A stretch of DNA of 64,000 nt from Kaistella carnis (GCF_003860585.1 NZ_CP034159.1:2666001-2730000), one strand, 5' to 3'. Counted from the first letter of the stretch, positions 34,148 through 43,722 are shown. Made by a program: numbers and translations. The notes: generated by a model not told the origin, from the sequence alone.

Positions 34148-34263
34148 TCATTTTTACACTCCGCAAAGACGAATCTTTAGCACTGATTGAAGTCGAGGTT
34201 TGGGCGTATCCTTCACTTGGTCATTACTCGCTCGCTGCGCTCGCGCTCCATTCCCGCTTTCAG

Positions 34264-34358
34264 GTCGGGCTTTCCGTTGCAATCTTTTTTGTTGGGATTG
34301 GCGCGGCGGAGCCGCGCCAATCCCAACAAAAAAGGATTTCCACTGCAATCCCTTACGC
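34264..34358. repeat. Dispersed palindromic repeat, copy 1
   Basis: The centre is a 23-bp perfect hairpin with a GGA loop (34285-34333: TTTTTTGTTGGGATTGGC... to its complement). The flanks are TTTCCGTTGCAATC on the left and TTTCCACTGCAATC on the right, followed by CCTTACGC. The same flanks occur at 41475-41553 and, more diverged, at about 60530-60600. The 487-bp gap between ssrA and the next gene holds this repeat, the ssrA promoter and nothing else recognised. Open frames over it are artefacts of the palindrome. Confidence 0.75.
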
Positions 34359-34584
34359 AAAAACTCCGATTCTTCTCATCACCACATAAATTAGCCCTAC
34401 CTAAATTCTTTACGCTGAATTTCATCTTTGAACCAGACAACCATTAATTATTTTAACAAAAAAGAAATCCCCATTTTCTAAAAAAATCATAAAAGCGGTT
34501 AAAAACAATTAAACTTTTCCTCCCAAAATACCAAACCAACTTAACCAATACATTATCAGCTTATTTTTACTCATATTATACCGA

Positions 34585-35382
34585 ATGAAAACAAAACTAC
34601 TTATTCTTTTATTTTCTGCCCTTTCTCTCTCCACCTATGCTCAGCAATATATATTCGGAAAAGTCAGTTCCGAATTTGGCTCAGAACTGGAGAACGTGAT
34701 CATCATGAATACAAGAACCGATGAAAAAGTAGTTTCCGACAAAGACGGAAATTACATGATCCCGGCCAAAGCCTTCGATGAACTTCGGTTTGTGAGAAGT
34801 GGTTACGAAAGAAATTCTGCAAAAATCTCTGCCGATCATTTTTCAAAACCTTTAAATATGATCTTGGCGCAGGCACCTTATGAAATCCCGGAAATTGAAC
34901 TCGTTTTTCACCCGACCGGAAATTTAAAGAAAGACGTAAAATCTCTTGATCCACCAAAAAGGGTAATGGCTTTGAATGCTGATCTTAATAAGTATATGAT
35001 GACACCTTCTACCGTGGTTGAGCCAAAATTGACTATGCCTTCCGCTTTTGCACCGCCCAACTATAATGCAGGTCAGGTGAATATGTTGGGAATTGCCTCT
35101 GCTATATCAGGGCTTTTAGGAAAAGCAAAAAACACGAAACCTACGACTGCCAATTATGCCGAAACTCAGGAGTTCTATCGAAGAATCAAAAACACCATGA
35201 ATTTAAGTTTTTACACTTCCCAGGGTTGGACCGAAGAAGATATAGATCGTTTCCTCATCTACGCAGATGACAACTATTCTTTGGCAAAAAAGTTCCGAAA
35301 AAGTTTTGATATTGGTGCGATTGATATGGCAATGAAATTGGCTTATAAGGAATACATTAAAACCCATAAAGTAGGATCCTGA
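34585..35382 (+). CDS. Secreted carboxypeptidase-regulatory-like domain protein, first of three paralogues
   Basis: 265 residues with a signal peptide (MKTKLLILLFSALSLSTYAQQ). Residues about 23-85 form a carboxypeptidase-D regulatory-like beta-sandwich: FGKVSSEFGSELENVIIMNTRTDEKVVSDKDGNYMI ... ELRFVRSGYERNS. The C-terminal half is helical with low similarity between copies. This domain alone is common in Bacteroidota envelope proteins. Its stop overlaps the next start (TGATG), so three related genes form an operon. The function is unknown. Confidence 0.85.
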   Translation: MKTKLLILLFSALSLSTYAQQYIFGKVSSEFGSELENVIIMNTRTDEKVVSDKDGNYMIPAKAFDELRFVRSGYERNSAKISADHFSKPLNMILAQAPYEIPEIELVFHPTGNLKKDVKSLDPPKRVMALNADLNKYMMTPSTVVEPKLTMPSAFAPPNYNAGQVNMLGIASAISGLLGKAKNTKPTTANYAETQEFYRRIKNTMNLSFYTSQGWTEEDIDRFLIYADDNYSLAKKFRKSFDIGAIDMAMKLAYKEYIKTHKVGS

Positions 35383-36158
35383 TGGTTCGCCTGTTTGTAA
35401 TCTTATTTCTTTCTTTTTACGCAAGCTGTTTTTCACAAAGAATTTCCGGAACCGTCGTCGATGAAGAAAACAATCCTGTTCCGGCAGTTTTGGTCTTCAA
35501 TATGACGACAGAGAAAAAGGCGTATACCAATATTGATGGTGAGTTTACCATTGAGACCGCGCTTAACGAAGAACTTCGGTTTTTACGCTCCGGATTTGAA
35601 AGAAGTTCAAAAGTCATTAAATACGTCGATTTTTTGAATTCATTTACTGTCACTTTAAATAGAGCTGCCGCAGATATTGCGGAAGTGCAAATTGTGCGAC
35701 TCACGGGAGACCTTAATCAGGATTCTAAAAATTTAACCAGAATAGACAAGGTTCATCAACTTCAGAAAGAAATTGGAGTTCCATTGCCGGCCGAAAAACC
35801 CAGAGAAAGACCAGCCGATTTTAAAAAAGACGTCTTAGCACCACTTTTGGCTTTAAGTATAAAACCTCAGGCCATCTATGATTTAATCAGCGGTGATTCC
35901 AGACGGATGAAAGCGGAGTACAGGTACGATGATCTGCAGGATAACATCAAGTGGATCAGGGAAAAAGTCCCGGAGGGTTATTTTATCGAAATGGGAATTC
36001 CACCGGAGAAAATATCAGAATTTTTGCAATTTTCAATCGGAGTTAAACTGGAACTGAATAAATATATAAAAGCGAAAAATCTTTCTAAAGTGTTATTCAT
36101 ATTGGAAGATACTTTACCGGTATATCAGGAAAGAAGAGCGGAAACACTTAAGAAATGA
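35382..36158 (+). CDS. Secreted carboxypeptidase-regulatory-like domain protein, second paralogue
   Basis: 258 residues, signal peptide (MVRLFVILFLSFYASCFSQ), then ISGTVVDEENNPVPAVLVFNMTTEKKAYTNIDGEF and ELRFLRSGFERSSKVI, the same domain as the neighbours. The C-terminal part is helical (DLQDNIKWIREKVPEGYFIEM). It overlaps the third copy by four bases (ATGA). It arose by tandem duplication followed by divergence, mostly outside the N-terminal domain. Confidence 0.85.
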   Translation: MVRLFVILFLSFYASCFSQRISGTVVDEENNPVPAVLVFNMTTEKKAYTNIDGEFTIETALNEELRFLRSGFERSSKVIKYVDFLNSFTVTLNRAAADIAEVQIVRLTGDLNQDSKNLTRIDKVHQLQKEIGVPLPAEKPRERPADFKKDVLAPLLALSIKPQAIYDLISGDSRRMKAEYRYDDLQDNIKWIREKVPEGYFIEMGIPPEKISEFLQFSIGVKLELNKYIKAKNLSKVLFILEDTLPVYQERRAETLKK

Positions 36159-36928
36159 AGTTAATATGTACTCTCTTTTTAGCATTGTGTGCGGCAGTAC
36201 ATTTTTCTGCACAAATGGTTTTGGGAATCGTTGTCGATGAAGAAAATAATCCTCTTTCCGCAGTACTAGTTTTTAATGCGAAAACAGAACAACGGGAATT
36301 TACCAACACCAAAGGCGAGTTTAATATCGGTGCTTTCCCAAATCAAGAACTTCGTTTCGTTCGCAAAGGATACGAGAGAAGTTCAAAAATGGTGAACCAA
36401 TCAGATTTTGCAACTCCATTCACGATTACTTTAAACAGAAATACGGCAGAAATTGAAGAGGTAAAAATCACCTACCAACCGACGGGAAATTTAGAGAAAG
36501 ATCTGAAGAATTATAGCGATGCGAAACCGGTAGCGAAGCTTAAAGCCGAAACTGCGAAATATATTCGCGCGGACTCAACTCCCGAAGTTTTAGCCCCAAA
36601 ACCCGGAGAGTTTGTTCAGCCTGTGGGTCCGGGAATTACTGTGGGCGCAGTAGATAATCAGTGGGATGATGTGGACTTTATGCAGTTTCTCACAGAATAT
36701 TTGGGACAGGAATTTTTTATCGAAGACTTGAAACTCAAACCTACTGAAATTCAACCTTTTATTTATTACATATTTCGAAATTTTGACCGTAAAGACGTTC
36801 TGTTCCGGGGAAATGCAACTACTGCTGATATTTCACGTTTCATTAATGAAAGCCACAAAAAATTAGAGCCTTATCGCAACAACCTTACAAACGATCCTCC
36901 TAAAAAAAGAAGAAGGTCGTTTTTCTAA
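36155..36928 (+). CDS. Secreted carboxypeptidase-regulatory-like domain protein, third paralogue
   Basis: 257 residues, signal peptide (MKLICTLFLALCAAVHFSAQ), then LGIVVDEENNPLSAVLVFNAKTEQREFTNTKGEFNI and ELRFVRKGYERSSKMV. The segment VVDEENNP is shared with copy two, and YQPTGNLEKDLK recalls HPTGNLKKDVK in copy one. The C-terminus ends in a basic tail (PPKKRRRSFF). It is the last gene of the three-gene operon; no strong terminator follows. Confidence 0.85.
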   Translation: MKLICTLFLALCAAVHFSAQMVLGIVVDEENNPLSAVLVFNAKTEQREFTNTKGEFNIGAFPNQELRFVRKGYERSSKMVNQSDFATPFTITLNRNTAEIEEVKITYQPTGNLEKDLKNYSDAKPVAKLKAETAKYIRADSTPEVLAPKPGEFVQPVGPGITVGAVDNQWDDVDFMQFLTEYLGQEFFIEDLKLKPTEIQPFIYYIFRNFDRKDVLFRGNATTADISRFINESHKKLEPYRNNLTNDPPKKRRRSFF

Positions 36929-37050
36929 TTCAGTATTTTAAATGATAACCCATCTGTTTTCATTGACTGGGCTTTTCACATAATTTATCTTATATTTGAT
37001 GCAGGAAAATTTTAAAAGAATTTTTTTTAATATTAAAAAACACGAACGAC

Positions 37051-37782
37051 ATGAATAGATCTATCATTGCTATTACCATCGCTGCCCTCGGATTTATCAT
37101 AGGACTTGGGCTTTTGGGAAGTGCCGTAAAAAATAGAAATAAAGCAGATAACACCATTTCGGTCACCGGATTGGGTACCAATAAATTTACTTCCGACTTA
37201 ATTGCCTGGAGTGGAAATTTTTCTCGCAACAGTTTCGAACTCAAATCTGCTTATGATGAATTGGCAAACGATAAAAAAGTTATTGAGAATTATTTGATAT
37301 CCAAAGGAATTCCAAAAGGTGAAATGGTTTTTTCCGCCGTGGATATTCAAAAACAATTCAATTATGGCAGTGATGCGAACGGCCGGAGTATTCAAACATT
37401 TAATGGATATCAGCTTTCACAAACGGTTTCGATTGACAGCAAAGATGTTGCAAAAGTTGAAAACCTCTCCCGAAACATTACAGAAATCATTAATCTCGGA
37501 ATTGAATTCACCTCTTCACCGCCCAACTATTTTTACACCAAACTTGCCGACGTAAAACATCAAATGATTGCCGACGCAACAAAAGATGCCAAACAACGCG
37601 CAGAAAAAATTGCCGAAAATGCCGGTGCTAAATTGGGAAATCTAAAAAAAGCCACCATGGGTGTGACTCAAATAACCGCACCGAATTCTACTGAGGAATA
37701 TTCCTACGGCGGAACTTTTAATACTTCATCAAAAGATAAAGAAGCGAGCATTACCATTAAATTAGAATATCAGGTGAACTAA
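37051..37782 (+). CDS. SIMPL (DUF541) domain protein
   Basis: 243 residues. An N-terminal membrane anchor or signal (IIAITIAALGFIIGLGLLGSAV) precedes a SIMPL domain: ISVTGLGTNKFTSDLIAWSGNF, GYQLSQTVSIDSKDVAKVENLSR and DAKQRAEKIAENAGAKLGNLKKA, which are the family hallmarks. Such envelope proteins are of unclear function; some relate to oxidative stress or kinase signalling. TATATTTG upstream could be the -7 part of a promoter. Confidence 0.92.
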   Translation: MNRSIIAITIAALGFIIGLGLLGSAVKNRNKADNTISVTGLGTNKFTSDLIAWSGNFSRNSFELKSAYDELANDKKVIENYLISKGIPKGEMVFSAVDIQKQFNYGSDANGRSIQTFNGYQLSQTVSIDSKDVAKVENLSRNITEIINLGIEFTSSPPNYFYTKLADVKHQMIADATKDAKQRAEKIAENAGAKLGNLKKATMGVTQITAPNSTEEYSYGGTFNTSSKDKEASITIKLEYQVN

Positions 37783-37872
37783 GAATTGAATATAAAATCA
37801 TTGACATCAAATAATATTTATCGCTTCATCGCATAACATTGCAATTTGATCTCAATTCAAAAACTTAAAGAA

Positions 37873-38214
37873 ATGACTGAAAATATGTTAAAAGAAAGTT
37901 TTGGAACATTGTCTGAAACGATCAACGCGCTGATTAAAATTGGCTATGTGCACGATTTTAATATTCATGAAGAATGTATTGTTTGCCACCAGGAGAATCT
38001 TAAACTCTTGCCGAGCGAATTTCAAATCGATAAAGTGTACCGTTTTGAAGGCGAATCGAATCCGGATGACCAGTCCATACTTTACGTCCTTTCCTCGCCG
38101 AAGTTTAATGTTAAGGGAACTTTAGTTAATGGTTATGGCATTTCTTCCGATGAAGAAACTTCGAAAGTGATCGAAAAATTATTAACGCACCCGACTGACA
38201 ATACTCCAAAATAA
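37873..38214 (+). CDS. Small uncharacterised cytosolic protein
   Basis: 113 residues starting MTENMLKESFGTLSETINAL (ATG 37873; a TTG at 37846 would add nine). It contains YVHDFNIHEECIVCHQENLKLLPSEFQIDKVYRFEG and GYGISSDEETSKVIEKLL. Similar short proteins in Bacteroidota are often labelled 'phosphoribosylpyrophosphate synthetase' in databases, but no PRPP synthetase motif is visible here, so I do not use that name. Confidence 0.75.
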   Translation: MTENMLKESFGTLSETINALIKIGYVHDFNIHEECIVCHQENLKLLPSEFQIDKVYRFEGESNPDDQSILYVLSSPKFNVKGTLVNGYGISSDEETSKVIEKLLTHPTDNTPK

Positions 38215-38283
38215 TAAGTACAAAATTGGGTTGAACTAGTGTAAAGCCCACATCTGAAATCTAGAGGCCAAATAGAACTGCGA

Positions 38284-39105
38284 ATGCGAATGACAAAGAT
38301 ATTTTATCTCTTATTTCTTTTACTGATCTGCTGTACAAAAGAAAGTGATAAGGTGACCGCTGTAAGTTCTTTGGATACGGCGGGTATTTCTGTGGAGGAT
38401 ACAGCTAAGGTTGTTGAACCAAGTTATATAGCGCCGGAAATAGAAGAGCAAATTACTAAAAATGATTTTGATATTCTTTTGCCCACCCGATATCGGGATT
38501 GGGAAGAACGTAATTCAGCTGATGATCTTACCGAAAAATGGATCGACCTTTATGAGAAGGATGGAAAATATTTTTTAGGAAAAGCAGATTATAAAATTGT
38601 AAGAGGATTTGATGAATGTTCCGGAGATTCAACGAAAACCATCCAATCAAAAAATAAAACATTGATTCTTCTTGAAAATGATAATTTAAAATTGGGCGAA
38701 ATACAATCGGTGAAATTCGTGAAAAATAAGATATGGCCGACCGAAAAAATGTCCTTTCGTTTCAATGATGTTGATTATTCGTTAAGAGCAGAAGGAAAAG
38801 TCTTGTCTTCGGAAAGAGTGCATACAGATCACGGTATTGAAATCTTTCAAAATGTGGATGATTATCGACTTTATATTTCCGCAAATGAGGGTCCCGAAAA
38901 TTTATTTTTAAACCAGAAATCCTTCAATGATACCTTTGTCGAACTACTTTTTATAGGAGATATTGACCGTGATGGTAAACTGGATTTTATTTTTGGAGCG
39001 AACAGAGATTATGAGGAAGAGCGCGTGCTCTTATACTTATCATCTGACGAGGAAGGGAAGATCATGAAGAAGGTATCGGAAATTGCGGTGCAGTTTGACT
39101 GTTAA
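38284..39105 (+). CDS. Putative lipoprotein with integrin-like calcium motif
   Basis: 273 residues. The N-terminus IFYLLFLLLICCTKES is a lipoprotein signal with the lipobox ending at Cys. The C-terminal part contains GDIDRDGKLDFIFGANRDYEEERVLLYLSS, an FG-GAP/EF-hand-like D-x-D-x-D-G segment that can bind calcium. The middle part is unrecognised. It may start at ATG 38284 or at 38290. Confidence 0.8.
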   Translation: MRMTKIFYLLFLLLICCTKESDKVTAVSSLDTAGISVEDTAKVVEPSYIAPEIEEQITKNDFDILLPTRYRDWEERNSADDLTEKWIDLYEKDGKYFLGKADYKIVRGFDECSGDSTKTIQSKNKTLILLENDNLKLGEIQSVKFVKNKIWPTEKMSFRFNDVDYSLRAEGKVLSSERVHTDHGIEIFQNVDDYRLYISANEGPENLFLNQKSFNDTFVELLFIGDIDRDGKLDFIFGANRDYEEERVLLYLSSDEEGKIMKKVSEIAVQFDC

Positions 39106-39148
39106 AAAGTCTTTAATTTGAAAGCGGAGCAAATTACTTAAACGTTAT

Positions 39149-39661
39149 TTATGATTGATATACTTTAACATGAAGTTCTTGCTCCAAATTTTTCGCATCA
39201 ACAACGTGAAAATTACTCATTAGAAATAAGTTCATTGAATTTTTTCCAGGGCCATAACTTGGTTGAATATAATCCTCGGAAATAATTGAAAATCCGTTTC
39301 GCAAGTAGAAATTAATTCTGCGTTCCGCCATTTCATCTAACTGACTCGGCTCGGATTCTAAAACGATATTACCAAATTTATCTTTTAACTCCGTCAAGAT
39401 TTGAGCGCCTAATTTTAAGTTCCGAAATTCTTCAAAGACTTCAAAATGCTCCAGATAATAGCAGTCTTTTAATTTCCACAAAATCAAATAGCCAACTTGG
39501 TTCTCCTCATTTTTAACAGCAAAAATAAAGCTGTCAGGATTTTCCAGTAAAGCTAAAAATTGAGTTTCGTCTCTCCGCTCATCAATCGGGAAAGTGCTTT
39601 CGTACGCGGCAAAAATTCGGGAAAGTTTCTTGCGTGTCTGTATTTCTTCAAAATAAATCAT
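39149..39661 (-). CDS. GNAT-family N-acetyltransferase
   Basis: 170 residues with GNAT motifs: VGYLILWKLKDCYYLEHFEVFEEFRNLKLGAQILTEL (acetyl-CoA binding R/Q-x-x-G-x-G/A segment) and a C-terminal RRINFYLRNGFSI. It transfers an acetyl group from acetyl-CoA to an unknown amine. Its ATG overlaps the stop of the PspC gene by four bases, so it is the second gene of a two-gene operon. Confidence 0.88.
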   Translation of the reverse strand: MIYFEEIQTRKKLSRIFAAYESTFPIDERRDETQFLALLENPDSFIFAVKNEENQVGYLILWKLKDCYYLEHFEVFEEFRNLKLGAQILTELKDKFGNIVLESEPSQLDEMAERRINFYLRNGFSIISEDYIQPSYGPGKNSMNLFLMSNFHVVDAKNLEQELHVKVYQS

Positions 39662-39879
39662 AGGTCGAAAACGCTTGGCCGTCTGGTTATAAACATATCT
39701 TTAATCCAAAGCGTAAAGGCCAATCCTAAATAAATTAGGAAAAAAACGCCTGCGGTTGCAAAAGTAGAATAGATAAAAAAAACGCGCAGTTTAGACACCG
39801 GGATTCCAAGTTTGGCACCCATTCTCGTGAGTACTCCAAACCATTGCCTTTCCAGTTTATGTCTTAAGTTATTGAGCAT
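39658..39879 (-). CDS. Small PspC-domain membrane protein
   Basis: 73 residues. The PspC-like fold is seen in LTRMGAKLGIPVSKLRVFFIYSTFATAGVFFLIYLGLAFTLW, with one long membrane segment. It is shorter than typical PspC proteins but matches the stand-alone form in Flavobacteriia. Upstream is a 291-bp AT-rich gap in which I see no gene or RNA. Confidence 0.82.
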   Translation of the reverse strand: MLNNLRHKLERQWFGVLTRMGAKLGIPVSKLRVFFIYSTFATAGVFFLIYLGLAFTLWIKDMFITRRPSVFDL

Positions 39880-40170
39880 GCTGTAATTTCACCTCAAAGG
39901 TAACAATTTATGTGATAAGGTAAATCATTTAAAAGTTAGAAAGGTTTTTAACGCCTTTTCGAAGTCTTTAGATCGCTTCATTTTTTCTGTGTTTTAAAGA
40001 CGGCATTTTACAACTTCAGATCTTTATGGATCTTTAAAAAATTCGCTTTAAAAAATGTTACACACCATTTAATATTTTTAAATGTTTCAAATTATTTTTT
40101 TATCTGCATCTTTTTTCGGGAACGATTTTGGCTGACTTTAAAGTTTTTAATCAACTAAAAGCAAATCAAG

Positions 40171-40701
40171 ATGAAAAATCTACTTATCCTTATTCCTTTC
40201 CTCACATACTCTTGCAATAAAAAAGATGCGGTTTCTCAAAATACGTTAAATCCTGATTCTGTTATTGTTTCCGATCAGAATGTCATTGAAAATAAAATGG
40301 ATTCTGCTGCAAACGGCTTTGTTTCTATTGACGAAAATAATGCTTTAAAAAAATCTTTTGAAAAAGACCGAATCCTTGAAGACACCAAGATCATCAGAAC
40401 CATAAGTCAAGATCAACTTCCAATAGAAATTGCCGATGAATTTACGAAGGCCGATCAGCAAATGATTATTAAAATTAAAAATTTTACAAGACGAAAGATC
40501 TCTGGAATAATAACGCCGGCTGATTCCAAAATGAATATTCGTTTCAATCAGATCAAACTCCCAAACGGTGATTATGACGGCCCATTTGGGCGCGATATTA
40601 ACTACGATATCCCGGAAAAAGGCGAAGTATGGCTGATCATTGCTAAAAGTAATATGGCTTCCGGTGATGCGGCCGGAAAATTTACAGTAAGTGTAAAATA
40701 A
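40171..40701 (+). CDS. Putative lipoprotein of unknown function
   Basis: 176 residues. MKNLLILIPFLTYSCNKKD is a lipoprotein signal peptide (Cys 15). The mature part is acidic in the N-terminal half; the C-terminal half (KIKNFTRRKISGIITPADSKMNIRFNQIKLPNGDYDGPFGRDINYDIPEKGEVWLIIAKS) looks like a small beta-sandwich. No family is recognised. It stands alone between two gaps without terminators. Confidence 0.78.
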   Translation: MKNLLILIPFLTYSCNKKDAVSQNTLNPDSVIVSDQNVIENKMDSAANGFVSIDENNALKKSFEKDRILEDTKIIRTISQDQLPIEIADEFTKADQQMIIKIKNFTRRKISGIITPADSKMNIRFNQIKLPNGDYDGPFGRDINYDIPEKGEVWLIIAKSNMASGDAAGKFTVSVK

Positions 40702-40927
40702 AAGAAACTGAATTGACTCATTCTGAAAATGCTATCTTTTTTCTTAGAAATGAGAATTCCAAATTTGAATTTTAAACAGGAATTATTATGTAGGTTTTAC
40801 TTGTAGGTTTTACCTCTTTTATAGCGGAAATCGCCAATTCCGAGGCATATTATAGCGTTAATCTTATGTTAAACTATCTTCTTGGTATAGTTTCTGAATA
40901 AACCAATTTTAAATAAAATAACAAGTT

Positions 40928-41434
40928 ATGAAAAATATATTTCTATCAACAGTAGTAGCTGCGGCTGCATTGACCAGTTGTTCTACCGTTTCGTCCATTT
41001 TACAGAATACTTTTCCTTACAGCGCAACGGTTTTAGTAACCTCGGGATCTCCTGCAAATACAACGTTGTCGGCAGTTTCGGCAGCGCAAAGCATCAATCA
41101 GCTCACGGGAAGTGGAGCCAATGTAAAAGATATTCGAGCCTCCAATGCAACGCTTTCAGTGGATTCAAACAGCAGTATGGGAATGTTTAAATCGGTAAAA
41201 GTTTATCTTTCATCGAACGGTGGTCAAGAAGTTTTAGTAGCCTCCAGAGAAGATATTCCCGATAATATGGGAAGTTCGCTTTCTTTGGATGTAAACAGCA
41301 GTACGACCTTAGATGCCGTAATGAAAGGCGGTTCCGTGCAGCAAAGATTGGTTTACGTTCTGAAAAAATCACCAACTTCAGATTTAACCGTAAAAACATC
41401 CGTAGGATTCAGCAGTGTTCCCATTACAAATTAA
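40928..41434 (+). CDS. Putative lipoprotein of unknown function
   Basis: 168 residues with lipobox AALTSC (Cys 18). The mature part is rich in Ser, Thr and Val with strand-like periodicity (ATVLVTSGSPANTTLS, FKSVKVYLSSNGGQEVLVAS), so it is probably an all-beta envelope lipoprotein. The family is not recognised. It is followed by dispersed-repeat copy 2 and a terminator. Confidence 0.8.
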   Translation: MKNIFLSTVVAAAALTSCSTVSSILQNTFPYSATVLVTSGSPANTTLSAVSAAQSINQLTGSGANVKDIRASNATLSVDSNSSMGMFKSVKVYLSSNGGQEVLVASREDIPDNMGSSLSLDVNSSTTLDAVMKGGSVQQRLVYVLKKSPTSDLTVKTSVGFSSVPITN

Positions 41435-41474
41435 ATTTTTAGGAGCAGCAAGATTTTCGCTTCTTTAGAATTGC

Positions 41475-41553
41475 GGTCCGGCTGTCCGTTGCAATCTTTT
41501 TTAACTCGTCTTACGACGAGCAAAAAAGGATTTCCACTTCCATCCGGGCTAGA
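41475..41553. repeat. Dispersed palindromic repeat, copy 2
   Basis: CCGTTGCAATCTTTTTT and AAAAAAGGATTTCCACTTCC flank the small stem CTCGTC-TTAC-GACGAG. Left and right flanks match copy 1 at 34264-34358, while the central stem is different in sequence and much shorter. Confidence 0.75.
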
Positions 41554-41576
41554 ATAACATTCATTTCTACTTTTGA

Positions 41577-41609
41577 AAATAACCGACAGTCACTGCCGGT
41601 TATTTTTAT
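41577..41609. terminator. Terminator between the 40928 lipoprotein gene and dsbD
   Basis: AATAACCG-A-CAG / CTG-C-CGGTTATT forms a stem with one mismatch and a 3-nt loop, followed by TTTTTAT. It can end transcription from the plus strand and, less clearly, from the minus strand. Confidence 0.7.
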
Positions 41610-41649
41610 ATAAAGAAGCAAAGTCTGTTTGCTGTAAGTCGAGAAACCT

Positions 41650-43722
41650 TTACTTTCCTTTTTTGAAAAATCCGATTCCACATTCCAGGAACGCTTTGAA
41701 ATCCTCTTTCGGCATATACCCGGAAACAGGAGTATTAATTACTTTTCCATCTGGAGATATCAAAACGTAATGAGGCTGCGAATTATTATTAAAGTTAATT
41801 TGTTGGAACAAACTCCATTTGTCCCCAATTGTTTTTACTTTTTTCTTTTGGCCATTCCCCATATCGATAGAAGTTTGCTCACTTTCTGGCAGAGCTTCTT
41901 TATCATCAACGTAAAGTGAAGCTAAGATGATTTCGTTTTGTAAAATCAGTAAAATATCCGGTTCACTCCACACAAATTCTTCCATTTTACGACAGTTTTC
42001 ACAACCGTAACCCGTGAAGTCGATCAAAACAGGTTTGTTTTCTTTCTTAGCAATTTCCAATGCTTCAAAATAATCATGAGAAGGATGCATTCCGAGGATT
42101 CCATCACCTTCTTTATGTAAATAACTTACATTGATCGGAGGCAAAATTCCACTCAAATACTGCAGTTTTGGTCTTTCGGATGGGAATAATCCCTGTACTA
42201 AATAAACGATAAATCCAATTCCTAAAACACCGATTATCTTTCTCGTCATGGAAATCTTCGCATTTTTATCGTCGTGCGGGAATTTGATTTTTCCGAATAA
42301 ATAAAGCACCAGTCCTATGGAAATTAAGATCCAGATGGCGATGAACAATTCTCTTTTCAGGAAAAATGTTTTCGAAACCAGATCTGCTTTTGATAAGAAT
42401 TTTAAAGCCAGACCCAATTCGATAAATCCTAAAACCACTTTCACCGTATTCATCCAACCCCCTGATTTTGGTAAACTCTGTAATGCTTGTGGGAATAAGG
42501 CCAGTAATCCGAAAACGATTGCCCACGAAAATCCGAAACCTGCAAGCGCGTAAGTCAACAACATTGGAATGTTTGCTGAACCGGTAAGAGAACTTCCTAA
42601 CAAACTTCCTAAAATTGGACCTGTACAGGAGAATGACACGATGACCAAAGTCAATGCCATGAAAAAGATTCCAATAATTCCACCGGCATCTTCTGCTTTG
42701 GAAGATTTATTGGCAATTGAACTTGGCAAGGTGATATCGTAGTAACCGAAAAAACTTCCGGCAAAAAACAGGAAAATCACAAAGAAGGTAATATTTAACC
42801 AAACGCTTGTGGAGATTTGATTGAAAATATTCCCCGCAATTCCATCAATAATATGGAAAGGTACGCTCAACAGTACGAAAATCAGAAGGATGAAAAATCC
42901 ATAAATGAACGCATCTCTCTTACCCTTTGCTTTATCTTTCGACCCTTTAGTAAAGAAAGAAACCGTTAAAGGAATCATTGGGAACACGCACGGCGTAAGC
43001 AATGCAATTAGTCCACCAAAAAATCCTAATAAGAGATAGGTCCAAAAACTCTCTGTATTTTCCTTTGCAACCACGCCACAATCTGTTTGTGGATTAGCGA
43101 AATCAATTGAAGCTACTTTCAATCCTTCCTGTTTTGCAGCAACCGGAGCGGCGATTGTTGTTTCTTCAATTTCTGTAGTTCGCAGACTGTCTTTGTTTTC
43201 GCTGCTTAACTCAGAGGTAATTACTTCTTCAGATGTTGTTGCGATATCACCCGCAGTGGCAGCTGGCGTCACTTTTTGCTCAAATTCTAAAGTGTTTGGC
43301 GCCAGACAAACGCGGTCATCACACGTTTGATAGGTGATTTCAGCCGTAATGTTTACAGGTTTCGTGTTGTCTTTAAGCTTAAATTTTTGTTTAAATAAAA
43401 CTTTGTCGGAATAATAGACGATCTGAGCACCAAAGGCTTCAGAAAATTCGTCATGCTTTTTACCAACTTCCTGTACTTTTCCGATGAGGTTAATTCCTTC
43501 TTTGGAGCTCAGTTTCATTTCCGTGGGAATTCCGGAATCTTCAGGTAGATCTTGTGAATAAATGTGCCAGTTCTTCTCAATTGTGGCAGTTAAAACAGCT
43601 TCATATTCATTATTCGGAAGCGTATTAATATTGTATTTAAATTTTACAGGATCTTTAATTTGTGCGGTAATTCCTTGGAAAAGGAACAATACCATTAGAA
43701 TAAGCCAATTTTTAAATTTCAT
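41650..43722 (-). CDS. DsbD-type thiol:disulfide interchange protein
   Basis: 690 residues. A signal peptide is followed by the periplasmic N-terminal DsbD domain with Cys pair in YQTCDDRVCLAP (about 134 and 139). A multi-helix membrane domain follows (LTPCVFPMIPLTVSFF and SFSCTGPILGSLLG hold the conserved membrane Cys). The C-terminal thioredoxin domain has CxxC in DFTGYGCENCRKM (about 575-578). It moves reducing power from cytosolic thioredoxin to the periplasm, for cytochrome c maturation or disulfide repair. It lies 41 bp after tilS on the same strand. Confidence 0.94.
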   Translation of the reverse strand: MKFKNWLILMVLFLFQGITAQIKDPVKFKYNINTLPNNEYEAVLTATIEKNWHIYSQDLPEDSGIPTEMKLSSKEGINLIGKVQEVGKKHDEFSEAFGAQIVYYSDKVLFKQKFKLKDNTKPVNITAEITYQTCDDRVCLAPNTLEFEQKVTPAATAGDIATTSEEVITSELSSENKDSLRTTEIEETTIAAPVAAKQEGLKVASIDFANPQTDCGVVAKENTESFWTYLLLGFFGGLIALLTPCVFPMIPLTVSFFTKGSKDKAKGKRDAFIYGFFILLIFVLLSVPFHIIDGIAGNIFNQISTSVWLNITFFVIFLFFAGSFFGYYDITLPSSIANKSSKAEDAGGIIGIFFMALTLVIVSFSCTGPILGSLLGSSLTGSANIPMLLTYALAGFGFSWAIVFGLLALFPQALQSLPKSGGWMNTVKVVLGFIELGLALKFLSKADLVSKTFFLKRELFIAIWILISIGLVLYLFGKIKFPHDDKNAKISMTRKIIGVLGIGFIVYLVQGLFPSERPKLQYLSGILPPINVSYLHKEGDGILGMHPSHDYFEALEIAKKENKPVLIDFTGYGCENCRKMEEFVWSEPDILLILQNEIILASLYVDDKEALPESEQTSIDMGNGQKKKVKTIGDKWSLFQQINFNNNSQPHYVLISPDGKVINTPVSGYMPKEDFKAFLECGIGFFKKGK

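Noticed and set aside
33972..34166. Small protein ending FALAA
   Set aside because: It is the tmRNA tag reading frame extended artificially upstream; only the last residues are translated, on stalled ribosomes.
34154..34447. Several overlapping open frames on both strands near ssrA
   Set aside because: They arise from the large palindrome of dispersed-repeat copy 1 and have no protein character.
37873..38214. Phosphoribosylpyrophosphate synthetase
   Set aside because: The label is used for similar short proteins, but at 113 residues and without the PRPP-binding loop it cannot be that enzyme.
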